Origin: Trachythela sp. YZ-2020
Lineage: Eukaryota; Cnidaria; Anthozoa; Malacalcyonacea; Clavulariidae
Direction of reading: 5' to 3'
DNA: 64,000 bases
Assembly: GCA_016169945.1 (NCBI GenBank)
Contig: JADLSH010000358.1
Span: forward strand, 5,427,001 to 5,491,000
In this document: in pieces, positions 10,893 through 22,330 of the stretch
Numbering within the stretch: position 1 is the first letter of the stretch
Layout: each line of letters starts with the position of its first letter
The notes under the pieces: model-generated
The model's input: only the letters and a program-made list of their open reading frames with translations
Told to the model about the DNA's origin: nothing
The model's database searches: none
Translations under genes and position numbers: made by a program

Positions 10893-11339
10893 GTTTTGCT
10901 ACTTGTATCTCGACTTGTATATACTTAAAACTGTAAAAATCACGACATCATGACGATAGCGGTATATAATTTAAAGAAAATACTTTATTTTGTTTAACCA
11001 TCAATTTACAATGATAAACGAACAAAAATAAAATAAGATTATATAATATTGTCTAAATTTTGTCACATGCTCAAAAGTCCGTCTGTCCGTGTACGACGTC
11101 GAAACATATTTACATACTGTATAAAAGTCTTGTCAAAATCCAACATAGATAAATATTGACTATTCCTTTGCTTCCAAAACTTGCAGTTACCCATCTGGTT
11201 AAAAAACCATTAAAATCTCCTATGATCTATCAATAAAATATTTCTGTAAATTCGAGAACACAAAACATCGTCGTCCTCGCGAATCTAAATCACATTTCAT
11301 TCAGAACGCGACGGCACTAAGATATGACGTCATATTACA
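10893..11339. other. 5' flank of the Harbinger transposase
   Basis: AT-rich, with CpG-containing patches (ATCGTCGTCCTCGCG at about 11,268). It probably holds the transposase promoter and the outer end of the element, but no inverted match to the 6.9-7.1 kb side was convincing. Confidence 0.35.
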
Positions 11340-11815
11340 GTATAAATACTTACGGGACATATTTAGCGAGTCCCGTAGAAGTATTTGCGGGACCTTGTTG
11401 CGGGACATATTTAACAAGTCCCGCTCGAAGGGACGCGTTGGGGACGTCTTGCGGGACATATTTAGGGCGTCCCGGGGTCCCGTTCGAAAGAATGTATAGG
11501 TATCGCCATGGAACAGTCTTACTGGACGTCGGGACGCGTTAAGATGCGTCCCGTAGCGACGTTCCGGGGTCCCGTTTGACAAAATGTGTAGGTCTTGCCA
11601 TGGAACAGTCTTACGGGACGCGTTAAGATGCGTCCCGTAGCAACGTTCCGGGGTCCCGTTTGACAAAATGTATAGGTATCACCATGGAACAGTCTTACGG
11701 GACGTCGGGACGCGTTAAAATGCGTCCCGTAGCGACGTCCCGGGGTTCCGTTTGACAAAATGTAGGTATCGCCATGGAACAGTCTTACGGGACGTAGAGA
11801 CACGTCTACAGGCTT
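11340..11815. repeat. Minisatellite of 84-92 bp units built from hairpins
   Basis: Four direct copies share GCCATGGAACAGTCTTACGG, with that core starting near 11,505, 11,597, 11,681 and 11,771, so the units are 92, 84 and 90 bp apart. Most units contain the inverted pair ACGGGACGC and GCGTCCCGT with an 8-nt loop (GTTAAGAT). The left part (11,340-11,480) has shorter GGGACATATTTAG / GTCCCG blocks. The open frames across it are artefacts of the repeat. Confidence 0.8.
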
Positions 11816-11886
11816 TTGCAAGGACGTGTTTGTTCGGCATAATCATTAAAAACTGTGTACCCTGAAAAGAGAAGTCATTTCCCTCC

Positions 11887-12330
11887 ATGCCACGAACGCG
11901 TAAAGACTGTCCTCTGTGCGGAAAGAAAAACCTTTGCAAACTATCCAATCATTTGGCAGACATTCACCGGTTATCAAGTGAAGAAAGACGTGTTTATCTG
12001 AATAACGTCAAGTCATCTTGCGCAGATGAAGAAGACCACGACATTATGCCCAGAGCAAAAAGAGCTAGAATTGGTAATTTCGATGAAGGGGCATCTACCT
12101 CTTCTGAATATCACAACGGCGATATTTTCGATAGTGATGTTGTAGATACAACTACAACACTGTTACACACACCAACAGAGAATTGCACAATACCAAAAAC
12201 ATCTATTGCCCCTCTCATCGGTTTAGTTGTCTTACCTTCATGTACTTTATGTACTTTCGTTTACGCACTTCACAATTTTTCAGCCGGTCTATCGTTTAAA
12301 GCTATTTTGAAATTATTTTATTATTAGGGA
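11887..12330 (+). CDS. Small C2H2-like zinc-finger protein, first exon
   Basis: The ATG at 11,887 opens a frame beginning [17 protein letters not shown]8, C11, H22 and H27 form a plausible C2H2 finger, followed by SSEERRVYL and an acidic, serine-rich tail. A likely donor (TCATCG/GTTTAG) lies near 12,221 and an acceptor (TTTTATTATTAG) near 12,329. The latter joins the [20 protein letters not shown] frame that runs into the GACTCT repeat. I do not know the family. Short CPLCGK-type proteins of this look are frequent in transposon-rich invertebrate genomes and may be element-encoded. Confidence 0.45.
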
Positions 12331-12373
12331 AGAATCTTTAGAAGTGTCAGGAAATTTGCTAGATGAGGATTTT

Positions 12374-12739
12374 GACTCTGACTCTGACTCTGACTCTGAC
12401 TCTGACTCTGACTCTGACTCTGACTCTGACTCTGACTCTGACTCTGACTCTGACTCTGACTCTGACTCTGACTCTGACTCTGACTCTGACTCTGACTCTG
12501 ACTCTGACTCTGACTCTGACTCTGACTCTGACTCTGACTCTGACTCTGACTCTGACTCTGACTCTGACTCTGACTCTGACTCTGACTCTGACTCTGACTC
12601 TGACTCTGACTCTGACTCTGACTCTGACTCTGACTCTGACTCTGACTCTGACTCTGACTCTGACTCTGACTCTGACTCTGACTCTGACTCTGACTCTGAC
12701 TCTGACTCTGACTCTGACTCTGACTCTGACTCTGACTCT
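12374..12739. repeat. Perfect 61-copy GACTCT hexamer repeat
   Basis: It consists of 366 bp of uninterrupted GACTCT without a single deviation. On the plus strand it reads Ser-Asp in the frame of the zinc-finger gene (after NLLDEDFD), Leu-Thr in a second frame and, on the minus strand, Ser-Gln. Because the unit is six bases, all these frames stay open and all look like long ORFs. Only the Ser-Asp frame connects to plausible upstream coding sequence. That frame ends at 12,781 soon after the repeat. Confidence 0.95.
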
Positions 12740-13770
12740 CGCGGAGGTGGGACATTCCAGTTTGGCTCATCAGGGAGCTAGGAACCTTGATCTAGTTACA
12801 GCTGCAAAAGAAGACATCGCGGAGATGGTGAGACTCGAGGTTTCCTTACAAACATTTCAGTCAGGAGAATCAAAACCTGGTAATGGTTCTAGCTTTTAAC
12901 AGGGAATGTGCAAGTATTATTATGAGCAACAGCGCGTTACTAAAGAGTTTGGTGATCAACTTTGCTCTGGAGCTGCGGAAGGTTCACGATCTATTACACA
13001 TCTAGTAGATGAACCTGCTACCCATAGAGCAGGTAAAGAAGTCCGTGCAGCACACAAAAGAACAAGGCCTTCTCGAGAGTTGATCAAGTCTTTGGAACTC
13101 GCTCGGCGATATAGGCTCTGTGTAACGTCTGTCGATTGCCGAACAGAGGTTAATTGCAGATTTGTCTGCAAATGTCATGACGATGAAATCATTGTTACGA
13201 TTGCACACAAACCAGTGTGTTTAAAGAATGGTGATATTTGTAAGTACACAAAAAATGGCACACAGGTTTGTAGTCACATATTATATATATATTGCTCAAC
13301 AGCTTGCGCTGGAAGAGGATGACTATAGACTGAATCAAATCGCTTCTACAACCAGCGAATTGAAATCCATGCTCGGTAAGTTTGCTACCACATCGCCGTC
13401 CTGCGTAGTAGTTGGCCAGTCGTCTAGTACGCCAGTACCAAGAAAAGGAGCGGCGAGTGGAAACTTGAAAGAACGCCGCTTCAAGGAGGGCCAAAGCCGA
13501 AGTGCAAAGGCTGCGGCAAGCGGGCTTTTAAGACTGGTGACCAATGTGTTGCTGTTATCGGAAAATATACACCAAGTCACAAAGACAGAAACGGCAACCA
13601 CTTCCAAGTAGACGTATTTTCCGTTATTGCCCTAAGGTGGAATGTGTTTCAAAATCAACTTCAAACTTATCTACTCCCCCGAAAGAAATCATTCTAACAA
13701 ACGACTTGCAATTGACGCCGGAAGAACTGGACTCTATGCAAAATCTACCTGTTCTTTCTAAGTAAATTTA
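12740..13770 (+). pseudogene. Coding-like exons in several frames, function unknown
   Basis: Several open stretches follow the hexamer repeat: 12,740-12,898 (AAKEDIAEMVRLEV), 12,906-13,322 and, after the acceptor-like TTGCTCAACAG, 13,300-13,611 (ALEEDDYRLNQIASTTSELK). A second frame at about 13,440-13,640 reads KPKCKGCGKRAFKTGDQCVAV, which looks like a zinc ribbon. These could be exons of one gene continuing from the zinc-finger exon, with some frameshifts. I could not join them with consistent phases, and I recognise no family. Confidence 0.3.
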
Positions 13771-14451
13771 GAATTTTATATAAGTATAAGATACAGTTAA
13801 CAGGAAATTATTGAACTATATCTAAACGTTCTTACACTGTAGTTTAAAGCTTTTATGAGGAACCCGCCCGACAGCATGCAGTTATGTATTTATTTGGCGT
13901 TCTATATTGAAGATGATAATAATATATCAGACTTTTATCGGGTGATATAGGCTATTTCTAGACATTGTAATAACATGTTTGTATGTGACTACAATGGTGA
14001 TAAACAATGTAAACCTCCAAACGCATGTTGTTGGAATATTGCCTTAGTAAAAGTTCAAATTTTGTTTTTGTTGAAGTTCTTTAATTTGTACAATTGAAGG
14101 TAATTATATTTTTGCCATCTGGTCTTCTCAAGGCTTTGCGTTACTATTTTATACATGCGTTGTTTCTGCGATCACAATTTCAGTTCATTATGACTAGAGT
14201 AAGTATTTCATTGTTCACTTCAAAGAAATCACCCTAAATGATCATCGAACAATTCGAAAGAAAATCCTTTATTTTCTTGATGAACTAGCACGTCGATCAA
14301 ACAATATTTGATGTATATATACAGGGCGCATGTGCATAGAAATAACCAAAAATCAACAAAATAAAATAAAGTCAACAATTTACAAATAGTTTTAAAGATA
14401 TATTCATGAAACTTAAAGTTTTAAGATCGAACTCGATTTTTCAACTCGAAC
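13771..14451. other. AT-rich intergenic DNA
   Basis: No gene, inverted repeat or tandem repeat was recognised. The right edge (14,400-14,457) carries GAACTCGA repeats related to those at 1,965-2,005 and 16,868-16,880. Confidence 0.5.
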
Positions 14452-14457
14452 TCGATA

Positions 14458-16858
14458 AGGCCTGCTCTGGGATCTTAAATCGCCTTAACTCGCCTTAAAT
14501 CGCCCTAACTCGCGGATAAAAATTGGCAACAATTCTCTTAAATCGCTTAAACTCGCACTAAATCGCCTAAACTCGCCAACCAAATTAAAATGCTGAAAAT
14601 AGTAAATACTATATACAGTGTAAACACCCTTTCCCCCGGAGAGGGGGGTTCTGGTTGTTTATTTCAGATATGATTAGGAGGGCGCTTATCCGAGGGGGCT
14701 TGCTGGAGAGAGGAGGCTTAGCCGAAACAAGGGAAGTTACATGCTTATTGATAAAAGCCGAAAACACAGTAATGCACTAGTAATTGGAAAGCCACGCACC
14801 CCCCTACCCAGGGAACAGCGGACATTAGATAAAGGTTGTGTCCTAAATCATTCTAATCCCCAACCTATACATGGCCTTCTTACTAGTCTGAACATGACTA
14901 AAGTCCCCCGCTACCCGGGCACCAAAAATGAAGGCTACCATCATAATTGCTCTTAAAATTCAACAAACTATTCTAAAATTTCCCCAATTTTGATCATTGG
15001 AGGCCAAACATGCAATCCAGAGTTTGTCAAAACTTTGCCAAAGTAGGTAAATATTTTGCATTTTGTCTGTTAGCTGTATCTTGCAATTTATACAAAGTCA
15101 AATAATACATTATCCTGTAAAAGCTATTTTTAGTAAAACAATGTCTATAGAGTATAGGGTAAATGTCGATGAACAAGGCTTAATAATACATCTTGAACAG
15201 ACGAATTCCCACTGATTCCCAGCCCATAATCCCTGGCCATAATGACACATATCTAACGTACGCTGTCTAATGCCCTGAGTACCAAAGCATAACAGATAGG
15301 CTAATCTGCAAATAAATCCCCGCTATTTCCCGGCATGTCCCGGATAGGGGGGTGCGAGGCTTTCCATGACTGGTGCATAAGTTACATACTATCAAGCTTA
15401 TAGGTATATAATATGACATAGGAACCCTTATATTCAAACAGAAAAAAGTCAGGATGGCAAGAATCAGTCTGTTTTTCAACATTTTATCTATTTCGATAAG
15501 TATAATTAATATGCCAATATTGTGATATGAACTTCCAGAACAATTCATAAATTGTTTCGTTTTCCTTTATTGAAAATAGTGTGGGGCCTATAAATTACAG
15601 GGTAGAGGGCTTATCAACTTTCGAAATTTTAAGTGACGGTAAACTGATACTTTTAATAATTCCGACGGCCTTATATACAAGTGCTGAATTGCCGTGCCTG
15701 TAGTGCACAACATTTAATATTTTATATCAACAGTGTTCAAACTTACATAAATTGATAAACCACAGCATGATCCTGGTCAACTTTTATAGTCAGCATTGTC
15801 CGGTTCATATCGTCTTATATAAAGATCCATGATCGTTTTAATAACCGAGGTTTAACATTTTTAGCGTACGATCTTGGGTCGATAACAAAACCTGGCATTT
15901 TCATTAATTCATTTAAATACTTCATGTTAGCCACTGCGGGGAGGGAGCCTTCTCTCAGGCTATCCAGCGGAAATTTATTATTCAAGTCTGGGAAAGTTTA
16001 TATAAACTAAATTTTAACATTAGTGAATTTTTATAAATACTGCACTTTATATATTGAGGGGAATTAAAATAAATACCAATCAATGTTGAGTTTTACTTAT
16101 TAAATGAACACATGGAAATGAAATACTATATTTGCAACGTAAATTCAAGCTTATTTGGTAAGTTTAACACATATGTAAATTCGTTTGAATATTAAACTAC
16201 AATGTATTGCCACATTGGAACATGCATGGTCACAGTTTTAATATATTCTGTACCCTTGGAATTTCCAAGATATTGTCAAGGCATTCATGCATTTGGAAAT
16301 TCTCAAAATATAGGATAGCAACCCCATGGGATGCACTAAATCTTCTCTTTCCTACATTCCAGCCACAACCCTGATTTTTTAGATTTCCAATTGATTGTGG
16401 TTCCAGGACTGAACATAGTAATAGGTATTAGTATGCAATTCAATTTAAAAATACATGTTATTATATACTGGTTTATGTTCTTCATTGTATTAATTCCAGC
16501 AATTTGGTGGTATAACCTTAAAATTAGTAATACGGCAAAATAACAAGCTAATTAATAATAAGTTTCAACTGGGTCTTGTTTACATGATAGTCTAACCAGA
16601 CCCCTGGGGGTGTGAGGGGGGGAGTGGTGCACTTTCAAAATACATTTACTATGCGCTATTAATTATGTGTTATTACTGTATTTTGCTTAAAGTACAATAC
16701 TTGCATATTTAATTACCATGTATTTTTTCTTAAATCGCCTTAAATCGCCCTAAAACGCATTACCTAAAAGTTGTGTTTTTTCTTAAATCGCCTAAACTCG
16801 CCTTAACTCGCATTATCTCGCGGCGAGTTAAGGCGAGTTAAGATCCCAGAGCAGGCCT
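14458..16858. mobile_element. 2.4-kb non-autonomous DNA transposon with subterminal repeat arrays
   Basis: The left end AGGCCTGCTCTGGGATCTTA is repeated in reverse complement at the right end. TCGATA flanks both sides (14,452-14,457 and 16,859-16,864). Inside each end lie arrays of short units (TTAAATCGCC, TTAACTCGCC): 14,474-14,580 on the left, 16,732-16,845 on the right. Such arrays are usually transposase binding sites. No transposase is encoded. A 6-bp duplication is unusual (Dada-like elements give 6-7 bp), so the superfamily is left open. Confidence 0.82.
14774..15382. mobile_element. Inverted-repeat element nested in the 2.4-kb transposon
   Basis: GCACTAGTAATTGGAAAGCC followed by ACGCACCCCCCTACCC near 14,776 is matched in reverse complement by GGGGGGTGCGAGGCTTTCC near 15,346 and the following CATGACTGGTGC. 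The arms are roughly 45 bp with mismatches. No clear target duplication was seen and the interior is non-coding. It could alternatively be an internal inverted repeat of the host element. Confidence 0.5.
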
Positions 16859-16864
16859 TCGATA

Positions 16865-19120
16865 TTAGAACTCGAACTCATAAAGATTATGCAACCTATT
16901 CAAAATAAAAAAAAAATTAACTCTACTCTGCGATACACTTACTCTGCGTTTCGAATTTTTTACGGGCTATTAGATCTGTCTATTTATTTATTGATGTATT
17001 TTAGCGATGGGGCAGTTTAGCTTATTTGATTCCTGTCTCATTTAAAATTTCCTTCCATCAACGGTTTTATTCAAATAAAGACTAAAAAATCGTTCAGCTT
17101 CGTTGATTCTCAAAGCTATCAAATTTACTAAGAAATGAATTGAGTCAAGGTAATAGCACAATTTTTAAAATGAGTGCAGCTGTTTCTGTGTATGTTCCAT
17201 GGAACGCACATCTTTTTAAATATATACTTGGAACTTGATACTTGACAGGCTAAACTTTACTGCGCTTATCATGTCGAGTGTCAGTGATATGATTTATTAC
17301 TTTCCCGTTGCAAAAAGTAAAAGAACTGAAATGTCTATAAATGAAAATATCCACTAGTGTTGTTATAGTAATCCGATATTTTATTGTTTTGTTATTCTAA
17401 AAGGTATAAACGTTCAGTTACTCCAAAGTGAATAATATGTTATGTTTGAAACTAAAACGTCCTATATATTATTTTACAGCCCCAACAAAATGTCCAAACA
17501 TTCTGAGTCGAAATCTGGTGATGACAGAGCTATTGATTTTCCGCCGACATATACGCTTTCAGCGAATGCTTCTCTAATTTTAGTATAATTAGAGCGCAGA
17601 AAATTGCACATATTCCTTCAACATAAAACATTAATCATTATGAACTTTCATATCATTGGCTAATATATTTGAAATTGCGTGTAACTTAGTACATTGAAAA
17701 CACATTAGATTGAGAAACTTAATTAAGTTCTCGTTTAGGTACAGTTCACACACGAAATAATACTGACCTATTCCACACTAATTGTACTTTCCTTCTATTA
17801 CAGTTACTGTCGCGACCGTAATGCAGTTTAATCGGCTTAATGGACTTCTTATCGCAATAAGGCCAATTTACGAATGAGAATAATTTATGACAAAATATGT
17901 TTTTACCAATCCCGTACCCCGAGCCCGCGATCCTCAGTTGGAAGCGAGGATAACAACACCATATAAGGTCATGACTGAACTAAATTTAGCATTCAAACTA
18001 AATTTAGCAGTTCGCTAGTTACAATATGTGTTAACCTCATGGCCAAGAACACGATTCATAAATCGAACATAATCTGTATAAAAGCTGTCATGAAACTGAA
18101 TAACTGATGACCTATCTTGATCACTCTCTGTTTCATTTAACATCGTAACACCCTGGCAACAGTTCTTAGAAGAACTAAGGTCGAAAATTTACTTTAAAAC
18201 ATTGTTTACGCACCGACGTCGAGCAGAATCGTAATGTACACAACGTGTGTACCTGTGTCGCTCTTTCGCATATATTTAAACAAAATTTTCAAATCTACCA
18301 AACATTTTTATCAAATAAAAATCATTTTTGGTGAAAAAAGGGGTTTTTCACGATTTCCCAAACGTTTTGAGAAGTTTGAGGGTAAATTTAACCTCTGGAA
18401 TAATTAGTTGAATACTAAAGTGGGAGAGCCACAAGTCACATGCGGGCGAGGTGAATTTATGATCAGACAACTACAGTTACAGAGGTGAAAGGCACATGCA
18501 CTAACCACAGTTCTACCTTATAAATAGCATATGACAGTAATAACACAATTGTTGTGAAGATAAATAGTCTAGATTTTAATAAAGAATATAAAATGGCGGT
18601 TTTAAAAGTCTAAATTTATTGTCCGTAGTGCATGGGATTGTATTTTGCCCAGGGTCCATGAAACTAGTTCGCTACCAGAGATTAGGCCTCCCTCTCTTTT
18701 ATGGCGCTTATGTCACGGATGGAACACAAAATATTACTACAAGTGCATTCCAACCTATATTCCTGCTTGCGGAAGCTCACTAAGTGCGATGCACACTAGA
18801 TTAAGTTAGGCTAAGGCCATGAGCAATACTCCGCATTCAGGGACATTGCTTTTCAAGTTTTCGAAAGGTTCTATTTTGGCTAAAAACTACGAAGAAATGA
18901 AATACAAAATGACGAAATAGGAAATAACCACCAAGCCACTTTGAATAAGCAACATTAATAAAATTATATAGGTCATTATTGAAAATTCTTGCGCTACCTA
19001 GGATTAATAATAATCACCTAAGCGTTTTAAGGCGCTTTTATCGTAAATATTCAATTAAAATATTTTTGAAATGTGCATTTTTTATTTTTTTCCAAAAAAT
19101 CACTTATGTAATTTACTAAA
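16865..19120. other. Intergenic DNA, no supported gene
   Basis: AT-rich. A fragment at 16,888-16,934 duplicates 1,909-1,946. An acceptor-like TATTTTACAG at about 17,480 precedes a 30-codon frame starting MSKHSESKSGDDRA at 17,491, which could be a small exon, but no partner exon was found. A TAAATTTAGCA direct repeat is at 17,989-18,011. Nothing else was recognised. Confidence 0.4.
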
Positions 19121-19214
19121 ACAATTATTCGCCTCAGGCTCGGTGAATGTCGGGGAAAATATACGAATATTGATTTATTCACCGATATTCACCTCGCCTT
19201 CGGCGAATAATTGT
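19121..19214. mobile_element. Short palindromic MITE (AACAATTATTCGCC ends)
   Basis: ACAATTATTCGCC at the left is matched by GGCGAATAATTGT at the right, with further inverted ATTCACC/GGTGAAT pairs inside. The whole 94 bp can fold into a hairpin. A related element with AACAATTATTTACC ends lies at 45,744-45,849. Confidence 0.7.
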
Positions 19215-19747
19215 TAAATAGTCCAGGCCAATAGTCATTGCGGAAAAAACCCAAAAGAATCTGTTTTCGGCTGCAATGCGCTAAAAAGAAAACCATAGGA
19301 AACGCACACATCAGAATAGATTAACAATGCATCCAGGTGTCCTAACAGCTTTAAGAATGACAAAATGCCGTAAAACATGTTCGATCATTGGATTCATTTG
19401 CGACACACATTTTGTCCTGAACGTATTATACTTAAGGTTAGATAGTTATACCTTACATGTAACAAGTTGTTTCTATAAAGAGGGATATTTGTGTTCCGCA
19501 ATTTGTAGACTAAATTTTCGGGTTGTCTGCATTGCTTTTTTCGACTTCTTGTGATTTTTTTCTTGCAGGAAGACATCTTTGTTATTGTTTGATTTCAAAA
19601 AAATTAAGGCCTATTTAGGCTGCTTAGAACGAATTATTTTTGTTCTCAGACGAGCGAGCGATGTTTGTTATACATCAAAGCAACAAGCAACAGCATTTTT
19701 ACTTTTTGTTTTATTTTGAGCAGGTCGAATGTTGCAAAAGTATTTTT

Positions 19748-20028
19748 AGGGGCCGATTACATTCACCGGACTGGGCCGCTTTACCTGGCTAGCTCGCTAA
19801 GCCGGGCTAGCCCACTTACTATAATAATCTTATATAAATTTTGCATTTCGAAGCCGCGATAGCCCGCTTTGGTGAGTCTTGCTTCAGTCGCTTGTTGCCA
19901 GCGGGCTAGCCTGGTTTACCGGTGGATGAAAATCGTCATGGATTATTCAACAGTTGAAAACATTTCGTGTTAAAGGGTTTATTTCAGCCCGATTTACCTG
20001 GCTAGCCCTGTCCACGTAATCGGCACCT
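19748..20028. mobile_element. MITE with GGCCGATTAC ends
   Basis: The left end AGGGGCCGATTACATTCACC and the right end GTGGACAGGGCTAGCC / GTAATCGGCACC are imperfect inverted repeats. GGCTAGC-rich blocks occur internally in both orientations. There is no coding sequence and the target duplication is not clear. Confidence 0.6.
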
Positions 20029-20389
20029 TGGTAAGTACTGGAAACGTTTTGATAACTTTTTACTCGTTGGGAAATGATTTGCCAATTCTATAAAAAGTAA
20101 TGTATTGAAAGATTGACTTGACCTGCTATAAACCAATCTCATTTGAACAAGGAAGCAAGGTAAGCTTTTTTAAATACTGAGCAAATATCCTGCAACAACT
20201 GCATTATTTGTGCTTCGATTTGTATGAAGTTGACTTATAAAATCTTAAAATCATGCGATTTGCAATTAATTGGTCGATTGGTATTCTCGCACTATTTGCA
20301 TCAAAGCGACAATAGCACATGGACATTTAATACTGTAAATATCATTGTCCATTGGTTACAAATTTTCCATTCTGCGTGGACTTGGTGTC

Positions 20390-20880
20390 TTTGCCTTTAA
20401 ATGTAAGCCACGTACCTCAACGATCTTTCGCAAAATCCAAAATTAAACTTCCTAAGACACATTATAACCATAATCAATATTGTTATTAATCGCACAGGGT
20501 GACTTACGCCTTTTAAAATCGGCAAACTATAGTCTAAATTGCATGCCAATAGCAAGTATGGAATTGGAAAATAAACACTTACCGTGTGTTTTTTCCTTAA
20601 ATTTAAGCCATGTAGCTCAACGATCTTTATCAAAATATAAAATTAAACTTGCTAAAATACCTTATAAGCATAATCAACATTGTATGAACCGCACAGAGTG
20701 ACTTACGCTACGCCTTTGAAAAGCCGCAAACTATATTGCATGCCAATAGCAAGTATGGAAAATAATGTACACTTATCCGTTTGAAACGCTTCAAAATTCA
20801 AAAATCTTGCCGTTTTTGCGTCTTTTGACTGTTTTTTTCTTCGTTTGACTAATCCTCTTGCAAATTTTCATTAATATTGT
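20390..20880 (-). repeat. Partial copy of the TCCCC...TTTCTAG family with a ~200-bp tandem duplication
   Basis: Two direct copies (about 20,396-20,590 and 20,598-20,780) share CAACGATCTTT, GACTTACGCC and TGCATGCCAATAGCAAGTAT. The right side (ACACTTATCCGTTTGAAACG, then TTTTGACTGTTTTTTTC) resembles 27,650-27,720 and, reversed, 29,900-30,020. That is the exon-1 and donor region of the family described at 27,135-27,981. Neither family end is present here, so this is a relic or the duplicated interior of a copy. Confidence 0.55.
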
Positions 20881-21049
20881 TTTGTGAATATGAATATGAC
20901 TTTTTAAAATATCCATCTTATGTTAAAAATACAATTGATTTACATGCTAGTATAAAAAAATATGAAATTACAAGATTATATTTACAGTACAATAAAATGC
21001 AAACTTGCAATAATTAGTTAAATAAATGTATCACTTTAAAATGTCATAG

Positions 21050-21500
21050 GTATTTACAAGATCCAGCAACAAAGATTGTTTATTTCTCTCAGTTCTCGAT
21101 AAAATGACGCAACTTCCTTGTCCTGTTTCTCTTAAGTTATAATTATTATCTGTAGGCTCAGGTAACAGAACATGACAGGGGTGACTTGGTTCATCCTGAA
21201 TTCGTCTAACCTCACGTATGGTAGCGATATCTCTCCTGTCACTTAAGATGGTAAGCTATCCCTATCCAAACCAAGGATTCTCAGACTTCTTAGCTGTACA
21301 CGTTCTATTTCGTTCTTTAGGTATGCCGGAAGATCTCCCCAGACAGGAGAAGCATATAACCCTAGTATTTATCTGATTTTAGATCTATAGGTCATAAGAC
21401 CAATCTCAGCTGGTAGTTGAGATTTTCTGCATTGTCGGAGATGATATAGTCTCTTATTCGCTTTACGTGTAATTTGGTCTATGTGATTATTCCACTTCAG
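21050..21500 (-). pseudogene. LINE reverse transcriptase 3' fragment (CR1/L2-like)
   Basis: Minus-strand translation gives, in order, NDLKWNNHIDQITRKANKRL, LYHLRQCRKSQLP, a stop, then LYASPVWGDLPAYLKNEIER and VQLRSLRILG. This is the thumb and C-terminal tail of a CR1/L2-type RT. A stop codon interrupts it, and the polymerase core is absent. It is a dead 3' fragment on the strand opposite to the 21,781 gene. Confidence 0.75.
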
Positions 21501-21780
21501 GTCATTTTGTCACAGTTTTCATACGGTTTTCATACGGTTAACAGGTATGCATGTATGTATATAAGCAAGTATACCTCCACCAGGGGTAGGTCTGTCCAAA
21601 CGAAACATCGTATAGTCATTTCCGATATGCACAGCCTAATCAGGAATTCTGGTAGATAGCCAAGACTCGGTAATTACAACTTTAGGATTGTTAATTGCAA
21701 CAACGTCACATAATTTATCTATTTTGTTTGTTATATGGTATGCTTCGTTGAAATTCGTTTGTTTACATTCATGATATTAC

Positions 21781-22330
21781 ATGGCGGACAAAAAACAAGC
21801 CACCAAGCGCGCTGCGCAAAATTTGAATAATACTCACCTATGTACGCCTGTTGAAGCAGTCAAAACTAAAATAACCAAACCCAACACACCAGAGACAAGA
21901 ATGGAGGAAAAAGAAGGAGAAAAAGACGTAGATATGCGGCAAATTCAACAGATGTTTACGACCATGATGACGAAATTGGAGAAGCTTGACGGAATAGAAA
22001 CAGACATGAAAGAGATAAAACACTCTTTAGAATTCGCACATGCTGAAATAGCTGATTTAAAAAAAGAAAATGAAGCAACTAAAGCCAACCAAGCAGTGAC
22101 GTAGCCAGGATTTTCAGTCAAGGGGGGCCCGAAAAAGTACTAGGGGGGGCCAACATAGAGATTTGTATTAGTCTAAATGTTTCCTACGGGGGGCCGACAC
22201 CTTCGCCAGGGGGGGCCTGGCCCCCGGGCCCCCCCTCTGGCTACGTGTCTGCAACCAAGATAAAGCCACGAACAGGGACCTAACGTGTGTGGGGGGGGGG
22301 GGACTGGGCGTCCTCCCCGCGATAATTTTT
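21781..22330 (+). pseudogene. LINE ORF1-like coiled-coil protein, interrupted by a hAT MITE
   Basis: The ATG at 21,781 opens MADKKQATKRAAQ, a basic N-terminus, then a heptad-rich helix (MRQIQQMFTTMMTKLEKLDG, then MKEIKHSLEFAHAEIADLKK). This is typical of the RNA-binding ORF1 protein of L1-like and other LINEs, which trimerises through a coiled coil. The frame is broken at 22,094 by a 158-bp MITE. The reading frame resumes across the duplicated target (ANQ, then DKATNRDLT). The downstream part is soon lost in a G-run. Another coiled-coil protein cannot be excluded. Confidence 0.5.
22094..22251. mobile_element. hAT-type MITE, 158 bp, 8-bp target duplication, inside a coding frame
   Basis: It starts CAGTGACGTAGCCAGG and ends CTGGCTACGTGTCTG, an inverted pair. 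An exact 8-bp direct repeat CAACCAAG flanks it (22,086-22,093 and 22,252-22,259). The interior is rich in GGGGGGCC. The ends resemble those of the element at 1,672-1,821 (CAGTAGCGTAGCCAGC), so both may use the same hAT transposase. Confidence 0.88.

Noticed and set aside
11301..11821. Overlapping ORFs with repeated RPVRLFHGDTYTF
   Set aside because: They arise from the 84-92-bp minisatellite; period and frame follow the DNA repeat, with no independent coding signal.
12324..12899. Three long ORFs (Ser-Gln, Ser-Asp and Leu-Thr repeats) over the GACTCT array
   Set aside because: A six-base repeat without stops keeps all frames open. Only the Ser-Asp frame has plausible upstream coding sequence, so the others are artefacts.
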